Origin: Sphingomonas sp. HMP9
GTDB taxonomy: Bacteria; Pseudomonadota; Alphaproteobacteria; Sphingomonadales; Sphingomonadaceae
Direction: 5' to 3'
Length of the DNA stretch: 64,000 nt
Assembly (NCBI RefSeq): GCF_013374115.1
Contig: NZ_AP022673.1
Location: 2,938,001 to 3,002,000 of the forward strand
Shown here: positions 8,883 through 18,204 of the stretch, one piece after another
How the letters are laid out: the number at the start of each line of letters is the position of its first letter
Numbering within the stretch: the stretch's first letter is position 1
The notes under the pieces: generated by a model
What the model was told of the DNA's origin: nothing
The model's database searches: none
What the model saw: only the letters and a program-made list of their open reading frames with translations
Program-made: the position numbers and the translations under genes

Positions 8883-11003
8883 CTAGTTTTGGTAATATTC
8901 CGAATATTGCTTGGAATAGTAGTAAAGCCCGCCAACGGAGTGCGCACTTGGGTCTACTTGTGTGTAGATAATTCCTACGGGTTTGCTGCCGTCTTTACGC
9001 AGCCAATCGGCGGAAGACACAGCAGCAGAAATCGGCGTACTGCTCCACTTAACCACGAGTACAGTCGCGTCAGCAAGTGTAGCAAGGTAGCGTCCATCCG
9101 CCAGTCCCATCAACGGTGGCAGATCAAGCACGATGTAGTCGTAGCGCGCGCGGGCTGCCTCGAGAAGCTGCTCCATGCGGCCCTCGCCGAACAGGTTCTC
9201 GCCTGAGAAATAAGGAGTGGCAACGAGTAATTGATCGAGATTGGGCACGTCGCTTGGCTCGATGGCTTCCTCGAGGGAAATTTCTCCATGAAGCAGTTCC
9301 ACCAGTCCAACCTTGAGCGTCGTGCTTCGCACCATTTGCCGAACCGTCGCACGCCGTACGTCGCACTCTAGGAGAAGGACGCGTGCATTGGCGATTGCCA
9401 GTGTTCGCGCGAAGGCAACGGCCGACGTGGTCTTGCCCTCCGCCGGTAAGGAGGACGTTATCGCGATCACCTTCACGTCCGCGCGATCCCGACCTCCAAT
9501 AATAGCTGTGCGTGCGATGCGAAACGCTTCGGCGAACATCGAGGTGGGGCGTTCGAGCATGAGTTCCGTTGGCTTGTCGGACTTACCGACCCGAGGAACA
9601 ACGGCAAGCACGGGCAACCCTAGCTGCGCTTCCAAATCCGCCACCGAACGGAATCCCCCACTCAGCATCTCCTGCGCGGCGATGGTGGCTGTGCCTGCGG
9701 CAAGGCCAACGATCAGGGCGAGCATATAAAGAAGAGGCTTGTTGGGTGCGCTAGGAGCGGACGGGGGCTGAGCCGAGACGGCCACCTCGGCAAGCGTCGA
9801 CTGCGTCGTTGCGGCCTGCATGCTGTCGAGCGAAAGCTGCGACATCTTGTCATACAGTGCGCGCTTGGCGTCTGCCTCGTGCTGCAAAGTGTCGGCGGTG
9901 GCGGACGCCTGAACGCTCTGCTCACGTTGATGCTCGAGCTGGCCAAGCGACTGGTGCAGGCTATCGACGCGAGCCTGCATCGCCGTCGCATTACCCCGGA
10001 GCGAGACTACGATGCGGTTCGCCTCCGTCTTTATCTGCGCGTCAATTGAGTTCACCAGATCGCGCACGCGGATACTTTCAGGATGCCGCTCGCCGTATCG
10101 CTTCTCAGCCTCATTCTGCGCCAACAACGCTTGAGAGCGCTGATTGCGCAACGCAAGGATCGCTGGTGAACTTATAACTTCGGACACGGTGTCAAAATTG
10201 CCTCGTGCGACCTGCCCCTGTGCTGCAGCCAGCGTAGCGCGCGCAGTTGCGGCATCGCTCTCAGCGGATGAAAGCGTGCCGGCCAGGGGTGCAACCTGTT
10301 GATCGATGATCGTACCCCCACCAACACTACCTTCCATAATGCCAGAACGGGCACGGAACTCTGCCGCACGCGCCGAGGCTTGTGCCGCATCCTTGGCAAG
10401 AGCACCGAGTTGTTGCTGGTACCAGGTGTTCTGCTCCTTAGCTGTCCCAAGCGATTTGCTGCTGCGATATTTGATGTAACCTTCAGCAAATGCGTTGGCG
10501 AGCTGCGCCGCTTTGATCGGGTCGGTCGAAGTAACGGTCAGGTCGAGGACATAAGCATCCTTCTCACGCAAGGCTGTGAGATGCTGTAGCAGTGCATTGG
10601 CAACTACCGTCTCTCGAGCGGCCGAGTTGTTGAGCGAGGAATTGGTAGTGGTCGTCAGCACCTGAGCAAATTCTTGGTCTGCGACCAGATCCTGAGATCG
10701 GACGATTTCGCGAGCTACGGCTAGCGATCTTACCTCAGTAAGCTCGGTTTGGATGGCATCATCCGATAAGGTAGCAGCCTGCTGAGTGCCGCCGCTTAAC
10801 GGGCTGCGGCTAGGGTATAGTCGCACTTTGGAGGTAGCTGAATATTGGGGTGTCATGAACGAAACTAGAACGCAGCCCAGCACGAACACCGTGGCGGTGA
10901 CGGCGAACAGCGTCAACCAGCGCCGGCGGACCGTATCCCTAACCACGCTGATAACGTTCGCAAGCCGAACCTCCTGCTCGTCCGCTTCGTGTCTTACTTC
11001 CAT
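8883..11003 (-). CDS. Wzc/GumC-type polysaccharide co-polymerase with fused tyrosine autokinase
   Basis: The 706-residue protein has a Wzz-type N-terminus with a first membrane helix (about residues 30-52), a long coiled-coil periplasmic region with the GNVR-type zone, and a second helix at about 425-445. It then has a cytosolic BY-kinase domain with Walker A (SLPAEGKTTSA, about 530), Walker A' (VLLLECDVRR) and Walker B (YIVLDLPPL). It ends in a tyrosine cluster (GGLYYYSKQYSEYYQN) expected to be autophosphorylated. It controls chain length and export together with Wza and is the last gene of the wza-barrel-wzc set. Phosphorylation cycling would need a partner phosphatase; none of the classic low-molecular-weight type is in the window. 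Confidence 0.92.
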   Translation of the reverse strand: MEVRHEADEQEVRLANVISVVRDTVRRRWLTLFAVTATVFVLGCVLVSFMTPQYSATSKVRLYPSRSPLSGGTQQAATLSDDAIQTELTEVRSLAVAREIVRSQDLVADQEFAQVLTTTTNSSLNNSAARETVVANALLQHLTALREKDAYVLDLTVTSTDPIKAAQLANAFAEGYIKYRSSKSLGTAKEQNTWYQQQLGALAKDAAQASARAAEFRARSGIMEGSVGGGTIIDQQVAPLAGTLSSAESDAATARATLAAAQGQVARGNFDTVSEVISSPAILALRNQRSQALLAQNEAEKRYGERHPESIRVRDLVNSIDAQIKTEANRIVVSLRGNATAMQARVDSLHQSLGQLEHQREQSVQASATADTLQHEADAKRALYDKMSQLSLDSMQAATTQSTLAEVAVSAQPPSAPSAPNKPLLYMLALIVGLAAGTATIAAQEMLSGGFRSVADLEAQLGLPVLAVVPRVGKSDKPTELMLERPTSMFAEAFRIARTAIIGGRDRADVKVIAITSSLPAEGKTTSAVAFARTLAIANARVLLLECDVRRATVRQMVRSTTLKVGLVELLHGEISLEEAIEPSDVPNLDQLLVATPYFSGENLFGEGRMEQLLEAARARYDYIVLDLPPLMGLADGRYLATLADATVLVVKWSSTPISAAVSSADWLRKDGSKPVGIIYTQVDPSAHSVGGLYYYSKQYSEYYQN

Positions 11004-11079
11004 CTCGTCCGACTTCCCTATTTGCCAATCAAGCGGCAGCTAAGACTTAGCGTTATGATACGTACGATACCCGAATATT

Positions 11080-12374
11080 TTACAACTGGAACGTTATCGC
11101 GGTCTCGATGCGAGCTTCGCTTAATGAGCTAGAAGTGTCGCTCGACGGTCGCTGACGATAGTTCAGCCCCCCCTCAAGCTTAAGCGCCGTGATAACAGTA
11201 AGCGCGCACCAACGCTGGCACTGTAAAAATTGGTCGTGTTTCGACTAATTTGAAAGGAAAGGTGCGATAAATCACCAGTCGCACTGAGAATCATGTTCCG
11301 CAATACTTCGTAATCGGATCTAACAGTGAGGCTGGTGTTTAAATACGGATTGAAACTACCAACGGTGGCGTCCTCAATTGAGCGTCGCCCCGTCATTCCA
11401 AGGGTAAGGCGTCGGGTTGGAAAAGCTTCGAGTTGTGTCTCGAACGAGAAGCCACGCACCGTCCTGTAGATGCCTGCGTCAAAGTCGCGAATGCCATAGC
11501 CGACGCCGATCGTCCCCCGGATGCGCCCAGCGATATCAACGTTGACGCCACTGAGGAACCGTACAGCCCTGGAATCGACATTCGGCAGCCCCGACTGAAG
11601 CAGCTGATCAAAGTACGTACGACCGCCGCCAATCTGCACAAAGAGCGAGACGGATGGGGTCCTCGCATATTCGAATTGCGCCGTCAGGCGCGTGACCTGT
11701 CGATCGCGTTGGCTCTGATCAAGTTCGCCGCCGGCCCGTAGCGGTATCGGTGCGAAAGCGAAATCGGAATAATCGAATAATACAAAGGCGCGGCCGCGGC
11801 CTTGCGTATAGCTGGCTTTGAGTGACGCAGCGTCGCGGCGGTAACGAGACAAGGCCGCCACGATGGGGCTGACCTCACCCGAAAAGCTGTTCTCGGCTTT
11901 GCGCGCGATGCTAACCTCGCCATCGATCTTGACGGAATGATATACGTCCAACCGGCCAACCGCGCTAAAATTCCACAGATGCTCGTTGCGTTGCGGTTCG
12001 CCGACATATTCACGGTGGGTTGTCGTCCCGGAGACTTGCAGCAGGTGACGAGACCATCCCGAAACGAGGCGTGCCGATCCCTGCTGATAGAGGAAGGGGG
12101 CCGCAATATGGTTGCTAGAGGTGTTGTAGGTATTCGAGGTGGCGCCGGTACCAATGTCAATGCTAGGGAAAAAGGTTACTCCACCTAGCGGAACGCCCAG
12201 TTGCGTATAGTCCGGACGAGATTGTTGTTGCACGCTCACGTTGCGGTCTCGGCCGAAGTCCTGCGGGATAGTTGGCTGGACAACCAGGCCCTCCTCAACT
12301 TGTGCGCAAGCCGCCTTGGGCAAAACGACAGCCGGAGGCATTAACACAGCTGCCGCCCAGAGCCGGGTCGTCAC
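11080..12374 (-). pseudogene. Outer membrane beta-barrel protein of polysaccharide export, frameshifted near its 3' end
   Basis: A GTG start at 12374 has an AAGGAAG ribosome-binding site 6 nt upstream and gives a signal peptide ending KAACAQ. The following barrel has many alternating hydrophobic strands. The frame stops at 11163 just after a run of seven G (minus strand; C7 at 11167-11173). With one extra G the frame continues for about 28 codons through LNYRQRPSSDTS and ends AITFQL at 11080, a proper beta-barrel C-terminal strand, so 11163 is not the natural stop. This may be a sequencing slip, a real mutation or slipped-strand variation. Genes of this type lie between wza and wzc in sphingan loci. 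Confidence 0.8.
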
Positions 12375-12402
12375 AAGTCGCTTCCTTACACTGCTGCTAT
12401 TG

Positions 12403-12981
12403 TCAGAAATATCTCTCGCCCACGTGAACTGTGTCGCCTGGATACACGCGCAGCTCCGGGGTAAGGCGATAATTAACTTCCTCAGTCTCGCCTTGACGAC
12501 GAATGCGCACAATGTCGTGGTTCGCGCGTGGCGTGAAACCCCTAGCCGTTGCGATGGCGTTCATGGCGGTCAGCCCGAACGTGTACGGATAGCTACCCGG
12601 TGACGACACCTCGCCGAGTATAAACAAGGGCCGCAACGTGCTGACTTCCCCACTAAGCTTCGGCAGGCGCAGGTAACCGTCGGCGTAACGGGCGCGCGCG
12701 GCAGCAATGACCTCGGCCACCGTATGCCCTGTCGCGGGCAAATTTCCAATCAGGGGCAATGAAATGGCGCCGTCCGCTGCAACACCGAAGTCTCCCGACA
12801 ATGTCGGCTCGTTGAACACAGTAACCTTGATCCGATCGCCAACACCTAGTCTGTAATCGTCAAACGCAGGCGAACCAGACAGATAACGATCGCCGGTCGA
12901 CAAGACAGGGCCGCTGCCCTTTTCCGCACAAGCAGCGACCGCGATTATGAGGGCAGTCATTACGGTGGAACGGATTAGCAT
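12403..12981 (-). CDS. Wza-like polysaccharide export lipoprotein
   Basis: About 192 residues from the ATG at 12981, with a lipoprotein signal (ALIIAVAAC lipobox), then the Poly_export domain (YRLGVGDRIKVTVFNEP…GAISLPLIGNL) and an SLBB-like domain (FILGEVSSPGSYPY). Proteins of this kind form the outer membrane/periplasmic export channel. The open frame extends upstream to 13101, but the lipobox fits the 12981 start best; an ATG at 13017 is an alternative. The barrel gene follows 28 nt downstream and wzc after that, a compact export operon. Confidence 0.88.
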   Translation of the reverse strand: MLIRSTVMTALIIAVAACAEKGSGPVLSTGDRYLSGSPAFDDYRLGVGDRIKVTVFNEPTLSGDFGVAADGAISLPLIGNLPATGHTVAEVIAAARARYADGYLRLPKLSGEVSTLRPLFILGEVSSPGSYPYTFGLTAMNAIATARGFTPRANHDIVRIRRQGETEEVNYRLTPELRVYPGDTVHVGERYF

Positions 12982-13097
12982 GGAGGTTCGCAAGCCTAGA
13001 AATAGGGTAGTGGCCATCTTGCACAGTGGCTTTCGGGAAGCAACCGTTCGAGCAGGCAGCCGAGCGATCGCGCTCGGTCCGGTCAGCGCGCGCCTCA

Positions 13098-13978
13098 TCA
13101 ACGGTCGGCATGCCGACCTCGTGGAGCAGCCGCTGGCCGATGTTGGCGCGGCGCCTCAGGCGCTGATCCTCGAGCCGATCGGCCGCAATACCGCGCCGCC
13201 GGAGAGCACTGCAGCGATCGCAGCAGGTGGCGGCGGCAACGCGCTCCTCGTCATGCCGTCGGATCACGTGATCGGTGATTTTGGCGGCGTTCCAAACCGC
13301 GGTCGACGCGGCGATGGCGCTCGTCACGCAAGGGTGGCTCGTCACCTTTGGCATCGCGCCCGACGCGCCTGAAACTGGCTATGAGTGGATCCAAATCGGT
13401 GAGGAGCTGCAGCCCGGCGTCAACCGCGTCGCGCGGTTCGTCTAGAAGCCTCCTGTCGACAAGGCCCAGTCAATGCGGGCCAGCGGCGATCATGTATGGA
13501 ACGGCGGAATCTTCCTGTTCCTTGCTGGCGCCTATCTCAGAGCGTTTGCACACTTCAATCCGTGTATTCTGATTGCCGCCCAAGCGGCGATGGACAAGGC
13601 GCGTATGGAGGGCACGCGGATATATTCTGACGCGGCCGCCTTCGCCACCTCGCCGGACGCTCCGATTGACTACGCGGTAACAGAAAAGGCCGGCGCGTCG
13701 CCGTGGTGCCAGTCGATATGGGCTGGAACGACGTCGGCAGCTGGGATGCACTGCATGCGATCAGCGATGTCGATGGTGACGGCAACGCTCACCGCAATCA
13801 TGGCAATGGTAACGTGCTCGCGATCGGCACGAAAACTTGCTTCGTCCGCAGCGACGGCATCCGCGTCTCGCTGGTGGGGGTCGAGGGCCTGATCGTGGTT
13901 TTTAGCAGCAACGACGTGCTAGAGCGGTTTCTGCCCGTGCTGAATCATGAGGGGATTCCCGTCGCTGCGGTTTTCTGA
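13098..13978 (+). pseudogene. Mannose-1-phosphate guanylyltransferase (manC/cpsB) remnant
   Basis: Matches to the ManC family run in several frames: ALILEPIGRNTAPP, NALLVMPSDHVI, VTFGIAPDAPETGY, then after a stop codon HVWNGGIFLFLAGAYL, VPVDMGWNDVGSWDALH and the C-terminal GLIVVFSSNDVLERF. The N-terminal nucleotide-binding motif (GGxGTRLWPLS) is missing. There are at least two frameshifts (about 13280-13320 and about 13700), and an in-frame TAG follows RVARFV at about 13443. The intact enzyme would make GDP-mannose. The locus has therefore lost, or never completed, its own GDP-mannose gene. Confidence 0.85.
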
Positions 13979-14013
13979 TTCAGGATTCCTGCCGGTGCAG
14001 GAGGCTGGCATGG

Positions 14014-15046
14014 ATGGCGCGAGCATTGTCAGTAGATCTTCTTGATAGAGTTGTGGCGGCGATCGCGGGTGGTCTGTTGCGTCGGCAGGCCGCGGTTCGG
14101 TTCGGTGTCAGCGCCGCGAGCGCCGTCCGGTGGCAGCAGCTTGCAAACCCGCACGGGACGCCGGCGCCACAGCAGCAGGGCGGCGATCGACGTTCGATGA
14201 GGATCGAGGCGAATGCCGGTTTGATCCTGGAGGCTTACAAAACGACGCCCGACATCACCCTGGCCGAGTTGCAGGCGCTTCTGGCTGATCACGGCACCGA
14301 GGTCGCACTCGGCACGATATGGCGGTTCTTCGCGCGACGCGGGATCACGCGCAAAAAAAGACCGCGCACGCCACAGAGCAGGATCGTCCCAACATCCTGA
14401 GGCGGCGCGAGGAATGGTTCGATGGTCAGCTCGATCTCGATCCCGAGCAGCTCATCTTCATCGACGAGACGTGGGCATCAACGAACATGGCACGTCGCTA
14501 CGGCAGAGCGCCACGCGGCGAACGACTGCGGGCCGGCGTGCCGCACGGGCACTGGAAAACCACCACCTTCGTCGCGGGTCTCAGCCGCACCGGCATGATC
14601 GCGGCCTGGGTGCTCGACGGGCCGATGAACGGTGACGCCTTCACCACCTACGTGACCCGTGTCCTTGTGCCCGAACTCTCGCCCGGCAACGTCGTCATCA
14701 TGGACAACCTGTCTAGTCATAAGGCGCCGGCCGTGCGCGCCGCCATCGAACCCGCAGGTGCCAGGCTCCTGTTCCTTCCACCCTACAGCCCGGACTTCAA
14801 CCCTATCGAGATGGCCTTCTGAAGCTGAAGGCGCATCTGCGAAAAGCGGCAGAGCGGACAATTCACGGCCTCTGGGTTGCCATCGGCCGTATCGTCGACC
14901 TCTACTCGCCCCAGGAATGCTCGAACTATTTCGCAGCCGCTGGTTACGCTGCAGACTGGTCAGAAACCGCTCTAGTCATGCCGCGCGGTCGCGGCCAAAA
15001 AGTCAAGAAGCTGATCGAGGCGATGAAATCGCGGGACAAGGCTTGA
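14014..15046 (+). pseudogene. IS630-family transposase, frameshifted
   Basis: The first frame (14014-14400) is the helix-turn-helix part (MARALSVDLLDRVV, VRFGVSAASAVRW). An A7 run at 14353-14359 allows the usual -1 shift into the DDE part with IFIDETWAST, IMDNLSSHK and FLPPYSPDFNPIEMAF. That frame stops at 14822, but the C-terminus (KLKAHLRKAAERTIHGLW … AMKSRDKA) continues one frame over to 15046, showing a one-base loss. The first shift may be programmed; the second is a real defect. The element lies directly after the manC remnant. Confidence 0.8.
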
Positions 15047-15124
15047 AGCGTAAGCGTGGTCTGAATGGCGCCTTGTAGGTCGAGCGTTCAACGGGTTGAT
15101 GGTGGCTCTTTGAACGGGGCCGTG

Positions 15125-15584
15125 ATGTCAAACGAGACTATCGAACCAACCGCGGATGTAGCGACTAGTCATACGACCGGTCGTATGAGTGGTCATATCG
15201 AGATTGTCGGTCGGGTGTCGGGTCGACGCCGCTGGACGGTCGAACAGAAGCTGGCAATCCTACGTCATCCGTTTGGGCCGGATGGGTCGGTCCGGGGCGG
15301 CGGTCGAGCGTCACAAGGTCGGGAGAGGCGCGATCTACACTTGGCGGCGCCAGGCGATGTCGGGTGCACTGAGCGGAGTGCCGGCCCGGCCTCAGACCGC
15401 ATTTGCGGAAGTCCGGATCAGCGAGCCGCCCGTGATGCTGTCGGCGCCGCCCGTCGAGGTGGCAGCGGACGCCCGGACCACGGGGTAGATCGGCATCGAG
15501 CTGCCGTCGGTTGTACGGCTGACCGTCGACGGCACAATCGACGCCGAGGCGCTATCGCGCGTGATCAGTGTGCTGGCGCGATGA
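15125..15584 (+). pseudogene. IS66-family accessory protein TnpA remnant
   Basis: The start MSNETIEPTADVATSH leads to RRRWTVEQKLAILR, the IS66 OrfA helix-turn-helix region. It then shifts frame to AAVERHKVGRGAIYTWRRQ and crosses an in-frame TAG before IGIELPSVVRLTVDGTIDAE. It therefore has at least one frameshift and one nonsense mutation. Its end overlaps the next remnant's ATG. Confidence 0.7.
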
Positions 15585-15825
15585 TCCCGCAGCCGACATC
15601 GACGCGGATATTCCTGGCGTGCGGCGTCACCGACATGCGCAAGGGCTTCGATGGCCTGGCGGTATTGGTGCAGCAGGTGCTCCGGGAGAAACCACATTCT
15701 GGTGCGCTGTTCGCGTTCTGCGGCAAGCGCAGCGACCTGATCAAATTGCTGTGGTTCGACGGTCAGGGACTATGCCTGTTTCGAAGCGGATGGACCGTGG
15801 GCGTTTCGTCTGGCCGGTGACGCAT
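15581..15825 (+). pseudogene. IS66 Orf2-like protein (TnpB) remnant
   Basis: MIPQPTSTRIFLACGVTDMRKGFDGLA and KRSDLIKLLWFDGQGLCLF are the conserved core of the IS66 TnpB protein. The frame is then lost, with RGRFVWPV found one frame over, and the normal C-terminus is missing because a deletion joins it to tnpC. TnpB is required for IS66 transposition, so this copy is dead. Confidence 0.75.
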
Positions 15826-16582
15826 GCTCGACCCCGGCCGCGGAGGTACCGCGATCGGGCGGCTGTGAGTCTATGCGGTCGACGACCGCGCCTAGGGCAA
15901 CACGACCTCGGCAGTGACATGGTATCGCTTCACAACCGACCGCACCGGTGCGCATCCGCAAGCCCATCTCGCGGGATTTCGAGGCTTCCTCCAGGCCGAG
16001 GCCCATGCCGGTTACGACGGGCTCTATCGAAGCGGCGTTACCGATGTCGCGTGCTGGGCCTGCTCAAGGCGCAAAGTGTTCGACTTGAACGAGCGGGTTG
16101 CCACGCCGCAGACCACCGACATTCTTGAACGCATCGGTGCCTTGTACGGCATAGAAGCCGAGGTCCGCAGCAGGCCGCCAGACGTGCGGCTGGCGGCGCG
16201 GCAGAACCAGACGAAGCCGCTGGTCGATGCGCTGCGCGAGATACTCGACGCGGCACTACGCCGGCTGTCGCCGAAGTCCGACATGGCCAAGGCTATCGCC
16301 TATGGCACGAAGCGATGGCCGGCATTGTGTAGCTATATCGATGACGGGCGCCTGGAGATCGATAACAACATCGCCGAACGTGCGCTGCGGGGCGTTGCCG
16401 TCGGACGACGCAACTGGCTGTTCGCCGGTTCGAAGACGGGCGGCGAGCGCTCCGCAGCGATCTACACCGTCATCCAGACCTGCAAGGCCAATGGCGTCGA
16501 CCCGCAGGCCTACATCGCCGACGTCACTGGGAAGATCGCAGCTGATTGGCCAGCGGCGCAATGGGAAGAGCTCATGTCCTAG
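15826..16582 (+). pseudogene. IS66-family transposase (TnpC), 5'-deleted remnant
   Basis: The DDE transposase is picked up at GGTAIGRL and VYAVDDRA, each followed by a stop where the family has Trp (TGG to TGA and TGG to TAG). From there to 16582 the frame is open: HPQAHLAGFRGFLQAEAHAGYDGLYRSG, then WPALCSYIDDGRLEIDNNIAERALRGVAVGRRNWLFAGS. The N-terminal half is absent, removed with the end of tnpB. Confidence 0.8.
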
Positions 16583-17182
16583 AACCGGGCCCAACAGCCT
16601 ACGAAGCCGGTAGCACAAGCTGCATAGTCCGCTGCCTGCCGGCCACCCTTACCTTAAAGCCATCGTTCGAGAGCTGGACGTCAGGACGGCCCTTCTATCC
16701 TAAGCCCTGCTAAACTCACCACGCGGGCGCCGAAGGACCAAGGCACGAAGTGCTGCGGACATCGATGCGGCGGGGGTCGACTAGGCGCGTCGAGGTGTCA
16801 GCGGACAAGGCCTGTGCGTCAACGAAGTTCAAGTTGTCAGTTTCGACGAGCGATACGACTGGCTCGGATAGTGATCGTTACTGCGGTTGGTTGATAGTCT
16901 CGTCCGGCATCATAGCTCCGTCCAAAAACCCGCCGAACGGTCCGCCCGCAATTTCCAGCCTTTCGTAGCTCTCTGCCAAAATCTGAGACCGAGTATTGTC
17001 TCTCCACTTCTGGCAGCCAACTCTCGTAAATAAATTGGAACGGACCGGCTTCGTATCCGCATCGTCACAAGTGTTTATCATGGTTGTAAGCCTTCTCCTC
17101 TTAAGAAAGGTCGATCCACCCAGGCTTACGCAGCAAGGTCAAGCAATGCCGCCACGCTGCCGCGGCGCTTTGTTAACGAAAC
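16583..17182. other. 600-bp stretch with no supported gene
   Basis: This lies between the dead IS66 copy and the 3' end of the WecG-like gene. Short open frames exist on both strands, but none has a recognisable domain or a good ribosome-binding site. The first part is probably the right flank of the IS66 remnant. I see no tRNA, repeat array or clear terminator. Confidence 0.5.
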
Positions 17183-18016
17183 CTAGGCTATCGAAGGCGC
17201 AGGCGACGCGTCGTGATCCTCGCCCGAGATGCCGGGGGGGGGGCAGATTTGAACAAGCCGGTGCCCGCTCATGACCTTCAGGAGGAACAAGGCGTCTCCC
17301 AGATAGCGGGGGATAAGCCGCTTCGGTTCGCTAAGCAGGCGGTGCAGCCACTCAAGGCTGAATCGACGAACCCAAAGCGGCGCACGGCGTTTCAGACCTG
17401 AGGTGAAGTCTAGCGCTGCGCCGACGCAAAATATTCGGGCGGACGGAAGCTGCACAAATTTGCTCGCGATCCAACGCTCTGATTTGGGTGCTCCAACGCC
17501 CATAAATAGGTGCGTCGTTCCAAGTGCCTGGATTCGGTCAATGAGGTCCGCGCTATGTACATCGTTATCCTGGAAGCCGAACGGGGGGCTAAAATATCCT
17601 ACCGCCTCTGGCGCGAATCCGCGGGTGACAAGCTGCCTGACGAGCGTGCTGCCGGCATCGTCCGAACTAGTGACAAAAAAGGGGCGGTCCAGACCCGGCC
17701 GCAACCGTGCGATCAGTGCAGGGAAAAGATCTGCGCCCGTCACGAGTGGCAATGCTTCGCCGCATTGGAAGCGAGCAAGCATTTGTAGTGGGCGGCTATC
17801 TACCGTCACAACGACGGCTAGACGATATGCTCGTTGAAAGGCTCGATCGCTTTGCAAGAGACGGAGATGGTTTAGGTTACAAGTACAGAAAAGCTGTGGC
17901 GCATCAATGGGAGCAAATGCAAGTTCAACGACTTCAATAAGGCGCGCGCGCTGAAAGCAAAGGCCATAACGATCCCGCGAGGTCGAACGCTGAACCATCA
18001 ATCCGGTGTCGTTCAT
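17183..18016 (-). CDS. WecG/TagA/CpsF-family glycosyltransferase
   Basis: 277 residues with the family core: FCTCNLNHLRLLQSD, VVTVDSRPLQMLARF, GADLFPALI, FFVTSSDDAG, GYFSPPFGF and FMGVGAPKSERWIASK…FCVGAALDFTSGLKRRAP. These GT26 enzymes transfer ManNAcA, ManNAc or a glucuronic/glucose residue onto an undecaprenyl-linked acceptor. A run of ten G (plus strand, 17232-17241) lies near the 3' end, so the last about 16 residues (after QICPPP) may be misread by a length error in that run. It points the same way as the GT4 and pyruvyl transferase genes upstream. Confidence 0.88.
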   Translation of the reverse strand: MNDTGLMVQRSTSRDRYGLCFQRARLIEVVELAFAPIDAPQLFCTCNLNHLRLLQSDRAFQRAYRLAVVVTVDSRPLQMLARFQCGEALPLVTGADLFPALIARLRPGLDRPFFVTSSDDAGSTLVRQLVTRGFAPEAVGYFSPPFGFQDNDVHSADLIDRIQALGTTHLFMGVGAPKSERWIASKFVQLPSARIFCVGAALDFTSGLKRRAPLWVRRFSLEWLHRLLSEPKRLIPRYLGDALFLLKVMSGHRLVQICPPPGISGEDHDASPAPSIA

Positions 18017-18204
18017 CTGTAACCCTATTATATTGACAAATGCAAGGTTTGATCACTAGTTTGAAACTAGTTAAGAACGCGGAATAGCACATTCGGTAAA
18101 GCGTAGTTCGGCGGGCGCAAATGCTAATTTTGTCACCCTCTCAGGGAAATGCGACAGCCTTCCGGCATCATCGTACACTTGAGGTACAGTCAATGTAAAA
18201 GCGA

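Noticed and set aside
16750..16968. 72-codon frame in the gene-poor stretch before the WecG-like gene
   Set aside because: No start signal, no similarity, low-complexity Ser-rich product.
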